Made by a program: the position numbers and the translations under genes. DNA of 64,000 nucleotides, taken from contig NZ_JACCAC010000001.1 of assembly GCF_013409425.1 (NCBI RefSeq), positions 1,302,001 to 1,366,000 of the forward strand, written 5' to 3'. Shown piece by piece: positions 11,468 through 22,053 of the stretch. The notes beneath the pieces were generated by a model. The model was not told where the DNA came from. It made no database searches and saw only the letters and a program-made list of their open reading frames with translations. The stretch's first letter is position 1. Each line of letters begins with the position of its first letter. Source of the stretch: Nocardioides perillae (GTDB taxonomy: Bacteria; Actinomycetota; Actinomycetes; Propionibacteriales; Nocardioidaceae).

Positions 11468-12304
11468 ATGGCAATCCGCAAGTACAAGCCGACCACCCCG
11501 GGCCGCCGCGGCTCGTCGGTCGCCGACTTCGTCGAGGTCACCCGGACCACGCCGGAGAAGTCGCTGACGCGCCCGCTGCCCAAGAAGGGCGGCCGCAACA
11601 ACCAGGGCCGGATCACCACCCGGCACCAGGGTGGTGGCCACAAGCGCGCCTACCGCATCATCGACTTCCGTCGCTACGACAAGGACGGCGTGCCGGCCAA
11701 GGTCGCCCACATCGAGTACGACCCGAACCGCACCGCGCGCATCGCGCTGCTGCACTACGCCGACGGCGAGAAGCGCTACATCGTGGCGCCGAAGGGCCTG
11801 ACGCAGGGCACCGCGGTCGAGTCGGGCCCGAACGCCGACATCAAGGCGGGCAACAACCTGCCGCTGCGCAACATCCCCGTCGGCTCGACGATCCACTGCG
11901 TGGAGCTGCGTCCCGGCGGCGGCGCCAAGATCGCCCGCTCGGCCGGCAACAGCGCCCAGCTGGTCGCCCGCGAGGGCACCCGCGCCACGCTGCGCATGCC
12001 CTCGGGCGAGATGCGCTTCGTCGACGTGCGCTGCCGCGCGACGGTCGGCGAGGTCGGCAACGCCGAGCAGTCGAACATCAACTGGGGCAAGGCCGGCCGC
12101 ATGCGCTGGAAGGGCAAGCGCCCGACCGTGCGCGGTGTGGTCATGAACCCGGTCGACCACCCGCACGGCGGTGGTGAGGGCAAGACCTCCGGTGGTCGCC
12201 ACCCGGTCTCGCCCTGGGGCAAGCCCGAGGGCCGCACGCGCAAGCGCAAGGCCTCCGACTCCCAGATCATCCGTCGTCGCAAGTCCGGCAAGGGTAGGAA
12301 GTAA
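11468..12304 (+). CDS. rplB: 50S ribosomal protein L2
   Basis: A 278-residue L2, needed for subunit association and peptidyl transferase activity. The conserved segment [12 protein letters not shown] contains H231 and H233, matching the histidine region important in E. coli L2. It starts [14 protein letters not shown] and ends with the usual basic tail [10 protein letters not shown]. Confidence 0.98.
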   Translation: MAIRKYKPTTPGRRGSSVADFVEVTRTTPEKSLTRPLPKKGGRNNQGRITTRHQGGGHKRAYRIIDFRRYDKDGVPAKVAHIEYDPNRTARIALLHYADGEKRYIVAPKGLTQGTAVESGPNADIKAGNNLPLRNIPVGSTIHCVELRPGGGAKIARSAGNSAQLVAREGTRATLRMPSGEMRFVDVRCRATVGEVGNAEQSNINWGKAGRMRWKGKRPTVRGVVMNPVDHPHGGGEGKTSGGRHPVSPWGKPEGRTRKRKASDSQIIRRRKSGKGRK

Positions 12305-12309
12305 CGCAC

Positions 12310-12591
12310 ATGCCTCGCAGCCTGAAGAAGGGTCCCTTCGTCGACGACCACCTGCAGAAGAAGGTGGACGCGGAGAACGAGAAGGGCTCCCACAACGTCA
12401 TCAAGACCTGGTCGCGCCGCTCGATGATCGTCCCGGACATGATCGGTCACACGATCGCCGTCCACGACGGTCGCAAGCACGTCCCGGTCTTCGTCACCGA
12501 CTCGATGGTCGGTCACAAGCTGGGCGAGTTCGCGCCCACCCGCACCTACCGCGGGCACGTGAAGGAAGACCGGAAGGGACGTCGTCGATGA
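12310..12591 (+). CDS. rpsS: 30S ribosomal protein S19
   Basis: A 93-residue S19, a head protein that pairs with S13 and contacts the A-site tRNA region. [14 protein letters not shown] at the start and [15 protein letters not shown] near the end are family signatures. Its stop overlaps the rplV ATG by 4 bases (ATGA). Confidence 0.98.
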   Translation: MPRSLKKGPFVDDHLQKKVDAENEKGSHNVIKTWSRRSMIVPDMIGHTIAVHDGRKHVPVFVTDSMVGHKLGEFAPTRTYRGHVKEDRKGRRR

Positions 12592-13013
12592 GCACCACCG
12601 AACGCCGGCGCACCAGCGCCCGTCGCGAGTCGCTGCTCGGTGACCAGCCGGGCGCCTTCGCCACCGCGAAGCACACCCGCATCACCCCGATGAAGGCCCG
12701 CCGCGTGGTCGACATGGTCCGCGGCCTGCCCGTCGACGAGGCCCTGGCGCTGCTGCAGTTCGCGCCGCAGTCGGCCTCCGAGACGGTCTACAAGGTGCTC
12801 GAGAGCGCCGTGGCCAACGCCGAGACCACCGAGGGTCTCGACACCGCTGACCTGGTCGTCGCGGCCGGGCGGGTCGACGAGGGCCCCACGATGAAGCGCT
12901 GGCGCCCGCGCGCCCAGGGCCGGGCGACGCGCATCAACAAGCGCACCAGCCACATCACCCTGGTCGTCCAGCCGGCCGACGTCGTCGCGCAGAAGAAGGG
13001 ACGGACTGCCTGA
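12588..13013 (+). CDS. rplV: 50S ribosomal protein L22
   Basis: A 141-residue L22 whose extended loop forms part of the exit tunnel constriction. The ATG at 12588 overlaps the rpsS stop. About 20 extra N-terminal residues ([20 protein letters not shown]) precede the conserved core [20 protein letters not shown], and the loop region reads [15 protein letters not shown]. It overlaps rpsC by one base. Confidence 0.97.
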   Translation: MSTTERRRTSARRESLLGDQPGAFATAKHTRITPMKARRVVDMVRGLPVDEALALLQFAPQSASETVYKVLESAVANAETTEGLDTADLVVAAGRVDEGPTMKRWRPRAQGRATRINKRTSHITLVVQPADVVAQKKGRTA

Positions 13014-13852
13014 TGGGGCAGAAGATCAACCCGAACGGCTTCCGCCTCGGCATCTCCACCGACCACAAGAGCCGGTGGTACGCCGACAAGCTGTACCGGT
13101 CCTACGTCGGTGAGGACGTCGCGATCCGCAAGCTGCTCTCCAAGGGCATGGAGCGGGCTGGCATCTCCAAGGTGGAGATCGAGCGCACCCGTGACCGCGT
13201 GCGCGTCGACATCCACACCGCGCGCCCGGGCATCGTCATCGGTCGCCGCGGCGCCGAGGCCGACCGCATCCGCGGCGAGCTCGAGAAGCTCACCGGCAAG
13301 CAGGTCCAGCTGAACATCCTCGAGGTCAAGAGCCCCGAGGTCGACGCTCAGCTGGTCGCCCAGGGCGTCGCCGAGCAGCTCGCCGGCCGCGTGCAGTTCC
13401 GCCGCGCGATGCGCAAGGCGATGCAGACCACGATGCGCTCGGGTGCCAAGGGCATCCGGATCCAGGTGTCCGGCCGCCTCAACGGCGCCGAGATGTCGCG
13501 CACCGAGTTCTACCGCGAGGGCCGCGTGCCCCTGCACACCCTGCGCGCCGACATCGACTACGGGTTCTACGAGGCCCGCACGACCTTCGGCCGCATCGGC
13601 GTGAAGGTCTGGATCTACAAGGGCGAGGTCGCGGGCACCCGCGCCGAGCGTCAGGCCCAGGCGGCCGCCCGTGCGGGCGCCCCGGGTCGTGGTGGCCGTC
13701 CGCAGCGCGGGGGCGAGCGTCCGGGCCGCGGCTCGCGCGGCGACCGCCCCACGCGTGCGGACCGCACCGACGCGCCCGCCGTCACGGAGGCCCCGGCCGG
13801 CGGCGACACCGCCCTGGCCACGCCTGCCGCCGAGCAGAGCCAGGAGGGCTGA
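13013..13852 (+). CDS. rpsC: 30S ribosomal protein S3
   Basis: A 279-residue S3 at the mRNA entry site, with helicase function together with S4. It carries the KH domain ([18 protein letters not shown]) and ends in an actinobacteria-style low-complexity Arg/Gly then Ala/Pro tail from about residue 220, unlikely to be folded. The start [15 protein letters not shown] is conserved. Confidence 0.97.
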   Translation: MGQKINPNGFRLGISTDHKSRWYADKLYRSYVGEDVAIRKLLSKGMERAGISKVEIERTRDRVRVDIHTARPGIVIGRRGAEADRIRGELEKLTGKQVQLNILEVKSPEVDAQLVAQGVAEQLAGRVQFRRAMRKAMQTTMRSGAKGIRIQVSGRLNGAEMSRTEFYREGRVPLHTLRADIDYGFYEARTTFGRIGVKVWIYKGEVAGTRAERQAQAAARAGAPGRGGRPQRGGERPGRGSRGDRPTRADRTDAPAVTEAPAGGDTALATPAAEQSQEG

Positions 13853-13856
13853 GACC

Positions 13857-14276
13857 ATGCTGATGCCCCGCCGTGTCAAGCACCGCAAGCAGCACCACCC
13901 CGACCGTCGCGGCGCCGCCAAGGGCGGCACGTCGCTGGCGTTCGGCGAGTTCGGGATCCAGGCGGTCGAGGGTCACTACGTGACCAACCGCCAGATCGAG
14001 TCCGCCCGAATCGCCATGACGCGCCACATCAAGCGTGGCGGCAAGGTGTGGATCAACATCTACCCCGACCGTCCGCTGACGAAGAAGCCGGCCGAGACCC
14101 GCATGGGCTCCGGCAAGGGCTCGCCCGAGTGGTGGGTCGCCAACGTCAAGCCGGGCCGCGTCATGTTCGAGCTCTCCGGTGTCAGCGAGGACGTCGCCCG
14201 CGAGGCCATGCGCCGCGCGATGCACAAGCTCCCGATGAAGTGCCGGTTCGTGACCCGCGAAGCAGGTGAATTCTGA
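13857..14276 (+). CDS. rplP: 50S ribosomal protein L16
   Basis: A 139-residue L16 that organises the central protuberance and A-site tRNA binding. The ATG at 13857 gives [15 protein letters not shown], the usual family start; an upstream extension would lie in rpsC. It ends FVTREAGEF and overlaps rpmC by one base (TGATG). Confidence 0.97.
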   Translation: MLMPRRVKHRKQHHPDRRGAAKGGTSLAFGEFGIQAVEGHYVTNRQIESARIAMTRHIKRGGKVWINIYPDRPLTKKPAETRMGSGKGSPEWWVANVKPGRVMFELSGVSEDVAREAMRRAMHKLPMKCRFVTREAGEF

Positions 14277-14524
14277 TGGCCAAGACCGATCTTGCGGCCC
14301 ACGAGCTCGACGAGCTCAACCAGGTCGACCTCGAGGCGAAGCTCCGCGAGGCCAAGGAGGAGCTGTTCAACCTCCGCTTCCAGGCCGCCACCGGGCAGCT
14401 CGAGAACAACGGCCGGCTCCGCACGGTCAAGAAGGACATCGCGCGGATCTACACCGTGGTGCGCGAGCGCGAGCTCGGCATCCGCACCGCGCCCGAGGCA
14501 GACGAGAAGGACGGTGCCGCGTGA
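14276..14524 (+). CDS. rpmC: 50S ribosomal protein L29
   Basis: An 82-residue L29 located by the tunnel exit near L23. Core motif [36 protein letters not shown] is present, with a short acidic C-terminal tail. It overlaps both neighbours (1 base with rplP, 4 bases with rpsQ). Confidence 0.97.
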   Translation: MAKTDLAAHELDELNQVDLEAKLREAKEELFNLRFQAATGQLENNGRLRTVKKDIARIYTVVRERELGIRTAPEADEKDGAA

Positions 14525-14790
14525 GCGAGCAGACCACCGAGCGCTCGGCGCGCAAGGTCCGCGAGGGCCTCGTCGTCAGCGACAAGATGGACAAGACGAT
14601 CGTGGTCACGGTCGAGGACCGCGTGAAGCACGCGCTCTACGGCAAGGTGCTCCGCAAGACCTCGCGCCTCAAGGCGCACGACGAGCAGAACCAGTGCGGC
14701 GTCGGTGACCGGGTCCTCATCATGGAGACCCGCCCGTTGTCGGCCACCAAGCGCTGGCGCCTCGTCGAGGTCCTCGAGAAGGCCAAGTGA
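14521..14790 (+). CDS. rpsQ: 30S ribosomal protein S17
   Basis: An 89-residue S17, a primary 16S rRNA binder with an OB fold. The GTG at 14521 overlaps the rpmC stop. [20 protein letters not shown] and the end [14 protein letters not shown] are typical. It is the last gene of the S10 block; a 106-base gap with a small CCCGC/GCGGG hairpin (14803-14816) separates it from the spc block. Confidence 0.97.
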   Translation: MSEQTTERSARKVREGLVVSDKMDKTIVVTVEDRVKHALYGKVLRKTSRLKAHDEQNQCGVGDRVLIMETRPLSATKRWRLVEVLEKAK

Positions 14791-14896
14791 GCCCACGTCC
14801 GACCCGCTCCGGCGGGCTCGGCACCATCCCATCCAGTTCGGCCAGGCTCGGCCCCGCTGAGGGCCGCAGAACCGGCACGACAACCAGGAGAGACTG

Positions 14897-15265
14897 ATGA
14901 TCCAGCAGGAGTCGCGACTCAAGGTCGCCGACAACACCGGTGCGAAGGAGATCCTCTGCATCCGTGTTCTCGGTGGTTCGGGTCGCCGCTACGCCGGTAT
15001 CGGCGACGTCATCGTCGCCACCGTGAAGGACGCGATCCCCGGTGGCAACGTCAAGAAGGGTGACGTCGTCAAGGCCGTCGTCGTGCGCACCGTCAAGGAG
15101 CGCCGACGCCCCGACGGTTCCTACATCCGGTTCGACGAGAACGCCGCCGTCATCCTCAAGAACGACGGCGAGCCCCGCGGCACCCGCATCTTCGGCCCCG
15201 TGGGCCGCGAGCTGCGCGAGAAGAAGTTCATGAAGATCATCTCGCTCGCTCCGGAGGTGCTCTGA
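14897..15265 (+). CDS. rplN: 50S ribosomal protein L14
   Basis: A 122-residue L14 at the subunit interface, also the landing site of the silencing factor RsfS. The start [18 protein letters not shown] is invariant in bacteria. It opens the spc block with a good AGGAGAG site, 1 base before rplX. Confidence 0.98.
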   Translation: MIQQESRLKVADNTGAKEILCIRVLGGSGRRYAGIGDVIVATVKDAIPGGNVKKGDVVKAVVVRTVKERRRPDGSYIRFDENAAVILKNDGEPRGTRIFGPVGRELREKKFMKIISLAPEVL

Positions 15266-15266
15266 G

Positions 15267-15617
15267 ATGGCGAAGAGGGACATGAACATCAAGAAGGGCG
15301 ACACCGTCAAGGTGATCGCCGGCAAGGACAAGGGCGCCGAGGGCAAGGTCATCGCCGTCCACCGCGAGGACCAGCGGGTCGTCGTCGAGGGCGTGAACCG
15401 CGTCAAGCGGCACACCAAGGCGGTCCAGGGCTCGACCGGCGGCATCATCACCGCCGAGGCCCCGATCCACGTGTCCAACGTGATGCTCGTCGAGGGCGAC
15501 GGCGTGACCCGGGTCGGCTTCCGCCGCGACGAGGTCACCAAGCGCCGCAGCGACGGCTCGACGTACACCGCCCAGCGCAGCGTCCGCGTCTCGCGCAAGA
15601 CCGGCGAGGAGATCTGA
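15267..15617 (+). CDS. rplX: 50S ribosomal protein L24
   Basis: A 116-residue L24, an early assembly protein. It has the KOW motif ([20 protein letters not shown]). Overlaps rplE by one base. Confidence 0.97.
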   Translation: MAKRDMNIKKGDTVKVIAGKDKGAEGKVIAVHREDQRVVVEGVNRVKRHTKAVQGSTGGIITAEAPIHVSNVMLVEGDGVTRVGFRRDEVTKRRSDGSTYTAQRSVRVSRKTGEEI

Positions 15618-16192
15618 TGTCGGAGCAGACCGCAGTGGAGGCGCCGGCCGTGCCGCGCCTCAAGACCCGCTACCGCGAGGAGATCCTCCCCGCGCTCCAG
15701 GCGGAGTTCGAGATCAAGAACGTCATGCAGGTGCCCGGCCTGACCAAGATCGTGGTCAACATGGGCGTCGGCGAGGCGGCGCGCGACTCGAAGCTGATCG
15801 AGGGCGCGATCCGCGACCTCACCGCGATCACCGGCCAGAAGCCGCAGGTCACGAAGGCCCGCAAGTCCATCGCGCAGTTCAAGCTGCGCGAGGGCATGCC
15901 GATCGGCGCGCACGTCACGCTGCGCGGCGACCGCATGTGGGAGTTCCTCGACCGCCTGCTCTCGCTGGCGCTGCCCCGCATCCGCGACTTCCGCGGCCTC
16001 TCGCCGAAGCAGTTCGACGGTCGCGGCAACTACACCTTCGGTCTCACCGAGCAGGTCATGTTCCACGAGATCGACCAGGACAAGATCGACCGCTCCCGCG
16101 GCATGGACATCACCGTGGTGACCACCGCGACCAACGACGAGGAGGGCCGGGCGCTGCTCAAGCAGCTCGGCTTCCCCTTCAAGGAGAACTGA
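15617..16192 (+). CDS. rplE: 50S ribosomal protein L5
   Basis: A 191-residue L5 that binds 5S rRNA and contacts the P-site t[24 protein letters not shown] and [17 protein letters not shown] regions are conserved. One base separates it from rpsN. Confidence 0.97.
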   Translation: MSEQTAVEAPAVPRLKTRYREEILPALQAEFEIKNVMQVPGLTKIVVNMGVGEAARDSKLIEGAIRDLTAITGQKPQVTKARKSIAQFKLREGMPIGAHVTLRGDRMWEFLDRLLSLALPRIRDFRGLSPKQFDGRGNYTFGLTEQVMFHEIDQDKIDRSRGMDITVVTTATNDEEGRALLKQLGFPFKEN

Positions 16193-16193
16193 C

Positions 16194-16379
16194 ATGGCGA
16201 AGACGTCGCTGAAGGTCAAGGCGGCCCGCAAGCCGAAGTTCGCGGTCCGCGGCTACACCCGCTGCCAGCGCTGCGGCCGGCCGAAGGCGGTCTACCGCAA
16301 GTTCGGCCTGTGCCGCATCTGCCTGCGCGAGATGGCGCACCGCGGCGAGCTGCCCGGTGTCACCAAGTCCAGCTGGTAA
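16194..16379 (+). CDS. rpsN: 30S ribosomal protein S14, zinc-binding type
   Basis: A 61-residue S14 of the short, zinc-containing form. The two CxxC pairs are C24/C27 (RCQRCG) and C40/C43 (CRIC). Many actinobacteria also keep a zinc-free S14 elsewhere under Zur control; that paralogue is not in this window. A gap of 88 bases follows before rpsH. Confidence 0.97.
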   Translation: MAKTSLKVKAARKPKFAVRGYTRCQRCGRPKAVYRKFGLCRICLREMAHRGELPGVTKSSW

Positions 16380-16467
16380 TCCAGACCTCCCGTCCCACAC
16401 AAACGTCGCTGCAGGTCGTGCCTGAGGTGCAGGTGCGAAACCACGGTGGAGAAAGGGCCTCGCGGCC

Positions 16468-16875
16468 ATGACGATGACTGACCCGATCGCAGACATGCTC
16501 ACGCGTCTGCGCAACGCCAACCAGGCGTACCACGACGCGGTGACCATGCCGTACTCCAAGCTGAAGGCCGGCGTCGCCGAGATCCTCCAGCAGGAGGGCT
16601 ACATCACCGCGTTCGAGGTGAAGGACCCCGCCGAGGGCGAGGTCGGCAAGAGCCTGACCATCACGCTCAAGTACGGCCGCAACCGGGAGCGCTCCATCGC
16701 GGGCGTGCGCCGGATCAGCAAGCCGGGCCTGCGCGTGTACGCCAAGAGCACCGGCCTGCCCAAGGTCCTCGGTGGCCTGGGCGTCGCGATCATCTCGACG
16801 AGCCAGGGCCTGCTGACCGACCGCCAGGCCAACCAGAAGGGCGTGGGTGGGGAAGTCCTCGCCTACGTCTGGTGA
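16468..16875 (+). CDS. rpsH: 30S ribosomal protein S8
   Basis: A 135-residue S8 that binds the central domain of 16S rRNA; in E. coli it is the spc operon repressor, acting near rplE. The start [20 protein letters not shown] and end [10 protein letters not shown] are typical. Confidence 0.97.
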   Translation: MTMTDPIADMLTRLRNANQAYHDAVTMPYSKLKAGVAEILQQEGYITAFEVKDPAEGEVGKSLTITLKYGRNRERSIAGVRRISKPGLRVYAKSTGLPKVLGGLGVAIISTSQGLLTDRQANQKGVGGEVLAYVW

Positions 16876-16903
16876 CGAGAGACCGAGAAGAGAGGACTGA
16901 CGC

Positions 16904-17443
16904 ATGTCACGCATCGGCAAGCTCCCGATCACGGTCCCGTCCGGTGTCGACGTCGCCATCGACGAGCGCCTGGTGACCGTCAAGGGGCCCAAGGGCACCT
17001 TGAACCACACCGTCCCCGCCCCCCTCACGGTGGAGCAGGCGGACGGCGTGCTGGAGGTCAAGCGTCCCGACGACGAGCGCGAGAGCCGCTCGCTGCACGG
17101 GCTGACCCGCACCCTGATCAACAACATGGTGGTCGGCGTGACCGAGGGCTACACCAAGCGCCTCGAGATCACCGGCGTGGGCTACCGCGTCCTGCCCAAG
17201 GGCCCGACGCAGCTGGAGTTCCAGCTCGGCTACTCCCACCCGATCATCTTCGACGCCCCCGCGGGCATCACCTTCACCACCGACGGCCCGACCAAGGTCG
17301 GCGTCGAGGGCATCGACAAGCAGCTCGTCGGCGAGGTGGCCGCCAACATCCGCAAGCTGCGCAAGCCGGAGCCCTACAAGGGCAAGGGCGTGCGCTACGC
17401 CGGCGAGCAGATCCGCCGCAAGGTCGGAAAGGCTGGTAAGTGA
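16904..17443 (+). CDS. rplF: 50S ribosomal protein L6
   Basis: A 179-residue L6 near the sarcin-ricin loop and the elongation factor site. [16 protein letters not shown] at the start and the C-terminal signature [13 protein letters not shown] are conserved. The stop overlaps the rplR GTG by 4 bases. Confidence 0.98.
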   Translation: MSRIGKLPITVPSGVDVAIDERLVTVKGPKGTLNHTVPAPLTVEQADGVLEVKRPDDERESRSLHGLTRTLINNMVVGVTEGYTKRLEITGVGYRVLPKGPTQLEFQLGYSHPIIFDAPAGITFTTDGPTKVGVEGIDKQLVGEVAANIRKLRKPEPYKGKGVRYAGEQIRRKVGKAGK

Positions 17444-17829
17444 CCATGGGCATCTCCCTGTCGAACAACAAGCACACCGCGTCGCGGGTGCGTTCGCGCC
17501 TGCGCCGCCAGATGCGCGGCCGCAAGCGGATCTCCGGCACGCCGGAGCGTCCGCGCCTGGTGGTCACGCGCTCGGCCAAGCACATCTCCGTGCAGGTCGT
17601 GGACGACCTGGTCGGCAAGACCCTCGTCTCCGCCTCCACCATGGAGAAGGACGTGCGCTCCCTCGAGGGCGACAAGACGGCGAAGGCCACCAAGGTCGGC
17701 GAGCTCGTCGCCGCCCGTGCCAAGGCCGCCGGTGTCGAGGGCGTGGTCTTCGACCGCGCCGGCAACAAGTACCACGGCCGCATCGCGGCCCTCGCGGACG
17801 CTGCCCGCGAGGGTGGCCTGGCCTTCTGA
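17440..17829 (+). CDS. rplR: 50S ribosomal protein L18
   Basis: A 129-residue L18 that binds 5S rRNA with L5 and L25. The GTG at 17440 overlaps the rplF stop; an ATG two codons later (17446, [10 protein letters not shown]) is an equally possible start. [26 protein letters not shown] is the conserved end. Confidence 0.96.
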   Translation: MTMGISLSNNKHTASRVRSRLRRQMRGRKRISGTPERPRLVVTRSAKHISVQVVDDLVGKTLVSASTMEKDVRSLEGDKTAKATKVGELVAARAKAAGVEGVVFDRAGNKYHGRIAALADAAREGGLAF

Positions 17830-17860
17830 TCGCAGACGAAGAAGAGAAGAGGAAAGTCTC

Positions 17861-18480
<620 letters not shown>

Positions 18481-18481
<1 letters not shown>

Positions 18482-18663
18482 TGGCACAGCTGAAGGTCCA
18501 GCAGAAGAAGTCGACGATCGGCTGCAAGGCCAACCAGCGCGACACCATGCGCTCGCTCGGTCTCAAGCGCATCGGCGACGTCGTCGTCAAGGAGGACCGC
18601 CCGGAGATCCGCGGCATGGTCCACACCGTCCGTCACCTGGTGACGGTCGAGGAGGTCGAGTGA
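18481..18663 (+). CDS. rpmD: 50S ribosomal protein L30
   Basis: A 60-residue L30, a small peripheral large-subunit protein. The ATG at 18481 overlaps the rpsE stop; the longer upstream frame lies inside rpsE and is rejected. Core motif [22 protein letters not shown] is present. Confidence 0.96.
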
Positions 18664-18664
18664 C

Positions 18665-19105
18665 ATGACGCTCAAGCTGCACCACCTGCGTCCCGCCCCG
18701 GGCGCCAAGACCGCCAAGACCCGCGTGGGTCGCGGTGAGGGCTCCAAGGGCAAGACCGCCGGTCGAGGCACCAAGGGCACCAAGGCCCGCTACCAGGTGC
18801 CGTCCGCCTTCGAGGGTGGCCAGATGCCGCTGCACATGCGGCTGCCGAAGCTCAAGGGTTTCAAGAACCCCTTCAAGGTCGAGTTCCAGGTCGTCAACCT
18901 CGACCGCCTCGGCGCGCTCTTCCCGCAGGGTGGGGCCGTCGCGGTGGAGGACCTCGTGGCGAAGGGTGCCGTCCGCGACGGCCACCCCGTCAAGGTCCTC
19001 GGCCAGGGCGAGATCTCGGTCGCCGTCCAGGTGAGCGCCGACGCGTTCTCCGCCTCGGCGCGCGAGAAGATCGAGGCCGCCGGCGGCTCGGTCACCGTCC
19101 GCTGA
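18665..19105 (+). CDS. rplO: 50S ribosomal protein L15
   Basis: A 146-residue L15, a late assembly protein of the large subunit. [36 protein letters not shown] is the conserved Gly/Lys/Arg-rich start. It ends the ribosomal protein run; a hairpin at 19141-19178 follows before secY. Confidence 0.97.
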   Translation: MTLKLHHLRPAPGAKTAKTRVGRGEGSKGKTAGRGTKGTKARYQVPSAFEGGQMPLHMRLPKLKGFKNPFKVEFQVVNLDRLGALFPQGGAVAVEDLVAKGAVRDGHPVKVLGQGEISVAVQVSADAFSASAREKIEAAGGSVTVR

Positions 19106-19140
19106 GCGACGGCTGACCCACCTGCCACACGCACGACGTC

Positions 19141-19178
19141 GGGGCGCGGTGACCTGCACCAGCAGGGCGCCGCGCCCC
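19141..19178 (+). terminator. Hairpin between rplO and secY (possible partial terminator)
   Basis: GGGGCGCGG (19141-19149) and CCGCGCCCC (19170-19178) form a 9-base stem with a 20-base loop. A -10-like TAGGCT (19262-19267) lies between it and secY, so secY-adk-map may have its own promoter as well as read-through. Confidence 0.4.
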
Positions 19179-19322
19179 TCGTCGTACCCCGGCCTCTCTC
19201 GGGGCCACGTCGGTGGCGGCCGCCCGCGGCGGCCGTGACCGGCGACACCGTCCGCCCCTGTTAGGCTTCCGGCGTCCTTCGCGGAGCTGCGGGGGCCCTT
19301 GCCTGCAACGAAAGAGGTATCC

Positions 19323-20618
19323 GTGCTTCGCGCGTTCGCCAACGCCTTCCGGACGCCGGACCTGCGCCGCAAGCTGCTGTTCGTCCTCGGCATCATCGTG
19401 CTCTTCCGCCTGGGCTCCCAGGTGCCGGCACCCGGTGTCGACGTCGAGAACGTGCAGGCGTGCATCGACGGACTGGACGACAACGGGGTCTACAACCTCA
19501 TCAACCTGTTCTCCGGCGGCGCACTGCTCCAGCTGACGATCTTCGCGCTGGGGATCATGCCCTACATCACCGCCAGCATCATCCTGCAGCTGCTCGTCGT
19601 GGTGATCCCGCGGCTCGAGGCGCTCAAGAAGGAGGGCCAGGCGGGGCAGACCAAGATCACGCAGTACACCCGCTACCTCACCCTCGCGCTGGCGATCCTG
19701 CAGGCCACCGGCATCGTGGCGCTCGCGCGCTCGGGTCAGCTGCTGCAGGGCTGCACGCGCCCGCTGCTGCACAACGACGGCACCGCGACCTTCCTGGTCA
19801 TGGTCATCACGATGACCGCCGGCACCGCGGTGATCATGTGGTTCGGCGAGCTCATCACCGACCGCGGCGTCGGCAACGGCATGTCGATCCTGATCTTCAC
19901 CCAGGTGATCGCGACCTTCCCCAGCTCGCTGTGGCAGGTGCAGGTCTCGCAGGGCTGGTGGACCTTCGGCATCGTGATGGTGATCGGCCTGGTCATCGTG
20001 GCCGGCGTCATCTTCATCGAGCAGGCGCAGCGGCGCATCCCGGTGCAGTACGCCCGGCGCATGGTGGGCCGCAAGATGTTCGGCGGGTCCTCGACCTACA
20101 TCCCGCTCAAGGTCAACCAGGCGGGCATCATCCCGGTCATCTTCGCCAGCTCGCTGCTCTACCTGCCGGCGATGGCGGTGCAGTTCAACACCAACTCGAC
20201 CAACCCGGTCGTCGACTTCCTCAACACCTACTTCGTCAGCGGCACGCACCCGCTCTACATGGCGGTCTACTTCGCGCTGATCATCTTCTTCACGTACTTC
20301 TACGTCTCGATCACCTTCAACCCCGTGGAGGTCGCAGACAACATGAAGAAGTACGGCGGCTTCATCCCCGGGATCCGGGCGGGCAAGCCGACCGAGGACT
20401 ACCTGTCCTACGTCCTGTCCCGCATCACGCTGCCAGGTGCGCTCTACCTCGGCCTGATCTCGTTGGTGCCGCTGATCGCCTTCGCGGTCATCGGGGCCAA
20501 CCAGAACTTCCCCTTCGGCGGCACGTCCATCCTGATCATGGTGGGCGTCGCGCTCGACACGGTGAAGCAGGTGGAGAGCCAGCTCCAGCAGCGCAACTAC
20601 GAAGGATTCCTCCGCTGA
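19323..20618 (+). CDS. secY: Preprotein translocase subunit SecY
   Basis: A 431-residue integral membrane protein with ten membrane segments that forms the protein-conducting channel with SecE and SecG. The start is set at GTG 19323 (MLRAFANAFRTPDLRRKL), which has an AAAGAGG site; an upstream TTG adds eight residues without support. Conserved cytoplasmic loop PGIRAGKPTEDYLSYVLSRIT is present. Its stop overlaps adk by one base. Confidence 0.97.
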   Translation: MLRAFANAFRTPDLRRKLLFVLGIIVLFRLGSQVPAPGVDVENVQACIDGLDDNGVYNLINLFSGGALLQLTIFALGIMPYITASIILQLLVVVIPRLEALKKEGQAGQTKITQYTRYLTLALAILQATGIVALARSGQLLQGCTRPLLHNDGTATFLVMVITMTAGTAVIMWFGELITDRGVGNGMSILIFTQVIATFPSSLWQVQVSQGWWTFGIVMVIGLVIVAGVIFIEQAQRRIPVQYARRMVGRKMFGGSSTYIPLKVNQAGIIPVIFASSLLYLPAMAVQFNTNSTNPVVDFLNTYFVSGTHPLYMAVYFALIIFFTYFYVSITFNPVEVADNMKKYGGFIPGIRAGKPTEDYLSYVLSRITLPGALYLGLISLVPLIAFAVIGANQNFPFGGTSILIMVGVALDTVKQVESQLQQRNYEGFLR

Positions 20619-21190
20619 TGCGTCTGATCATCATGGGGCCCCCGGGGGCCGGCAAGGGCACCCAGGCGAAGGTCGTCGCCGCCCGCTACGGCGTCCCGGC
20701 GATCTCGACCGGCGACATCTTCCGCGCCAACGTCGGCGAGGGCACGCCGCTGGGCCTCGAGGCCAAGCGCTACATGGACGCCGGCGAGTACGTCCCCGAC
20801 GAGGTCACCAACCAGATGGTGCGCGACCGCCTCGCCGAGACCGACTGCGAGCCCGGCTTCCTGCTCGACGGCTACCCCCGCACGGTGGCGCAGGTCGAGG
20901 TGCTCGACGGCATCCTCGCCGAGGCGCACTGCCCGCTCGACGCGGCGCTGGTGCTCACCGTCGACGACGAGGAGCTCGTGCAGCGCCTCCTGCACCGCGC
21001 GCAGACCGAGGGTCGCAGCGACGACACCGAAGAGGTCATCCGCAAGCGCCAGGCGGTCTACAACGAGCAGACCGCGCCGCTGCTGGAGACCTACGACGCC
21101 CGTGGGCTGCTGGTGCGCGTCGACGGCATGGGCGGGGTCGACGAGGTCTCCGCGCGCATCGGCGCGGCGCTCGACGCCCACCGCGGCTGA
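20618..21190 (+). CDS. adk: Adenylate kinase, short-LID type
   Basis: A 190-residue kinase that balances ATP, ADP and AMP. The P-loop is GPPGAGKGT (residues 7-15); AMP-site motifs STGDIFR and LDGYPRT are present. The LID is the short form without the four-cysteine zinc site, as usual in actinobacteria. Translationally coupled to secY; map follows 35 bases later. Confidence 0.97.
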   Translation: MRLIIMGPPGAGKGTQAKVVAARYGVPAISTGDIFRANVGEGTPLGLEAKRYMDAGEYVPDEVTNQMVRDRLAETDCEPGFLLDGYPRTVAQVEVLDGILAEAHCPLDAALVLTVDDEELVQRLLHRAQTEGRSDDTEEVIRKRQAVYNEQTAPLLETYDARGLLVRVDGMGGVDEVSARIGAALDAHRG

Positions 21191-21225
21191 CCCCGCGACC
21201 GTACGACGAGGGGACGGGGCCGGCT

Positions 21226-22044
21226 GTGGGCTTGCGCGACCGCGGGGTCGAGGTGAAGACCCCCGACCAGGTCGACCTGATGCGCAAGGCCGGCCTCGTC
21301 GTCGGGCGCACGCTCGAGCTGTTGCGCTCCTCGGTGCGCGCCGGCGTCTCGACCGCCGAGCTCGACGCGGTGGCCGAGGACGCGATCCGCTCGGCCGGCG
21401 CGACCCCGTCGTTCAAGGGCTACCACGGCTTCCCGGCCTCGATCTGCACCTCGGTCAACGACGAGGTGGTCCACGGCATCCCGGGCGGCCGGGTGCTCGC
21501 CGAGGGCGACGTGGTCTCGATCGACTGCGGCGCGATCGTCGAGGGCTGGCACGGTGACGCCGCGATCACGATCGCGGTGGGCTCGGTGCCGCCCGAGGTC
21601 GAGGCGCTGATGGTGGTGACCGAGGAGGCGATGTGGCGCGGCATCGCCGCGGCGCGCCCCGGCGGGCGGGTCACCGACATCTCCCACGCCATCGAGACCC
21701 ACGTGCGCGCGCAGGGGTCCTACGGGATCCTCGAGGACTACGTCGGCCACGGCATCGGCTCGCAGATGCACCTGCCGCCCAACGTCCCCAACTACGGCAA
21801 GCCGGGGCGCGGGCCCAAGCTGGTCGAGGGGCTCGCGCTCGCCGTCGAGCCGATGGTCACCCTCGGGGGCAAGGAGACCGACGTGCTCGACGACGACTGG
21901 ACCGTCGTCACGACCGACCACTCGTGGGCGGCGCACTCCGAGCACACCTTCACCCTCACCGCCACCGGCACCTGGGTGCTGACCGCGCTCGACGGCGGCG
22001 AGGAGCAGCTCGGGCGATTAGGGGTGCCTTTCGGCGGACGGTAG
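21226..22044 (+). CDS. map: Type I methionine aminopeptidase
   Basis: A 272-residue enzyme that removes N-terminal methionine from new proteins. Metal ligands of the pita-bread fold are visible in VSIDCGAIVEGWHGDAA (two Asp), GHGIG (His), AVEPM (Glu) and SEHTF (Glu); the substrate His is in KGYHGFPAS. It begins with GTG. In many actinobacteria infA, rpmJ and the alpha-operon genes come next, but here a TerC-like gene follows 9 bases after the stop. Confidence 0.96.
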   Translation: MGLRDRGVEVKTPDQVDLMRKAGLVVGRTLELLRSSVRAGVSTAELDAVAEDAIRSAGATPSFKGYHGFPASICTSVNDEVVHGIPGGRVLAEGDVVSIDCGAIVEGWHGDAAITIAVGSVPPEVEALMVVTEEAMWRGIAAARPGGRVTDISHAIETHVRAQGSYGILEDYVGHGIGSQMHLPPNVPNYGKPGRGPKLVEGLALAVEPMVTLGGKETDVLDDDWTVVTTDHSWAAHSEHTFTLTATGTWVLTALDGGEEQLGRLGVPFGGR

Positions 22045-22053
22045 GTTCGCCCG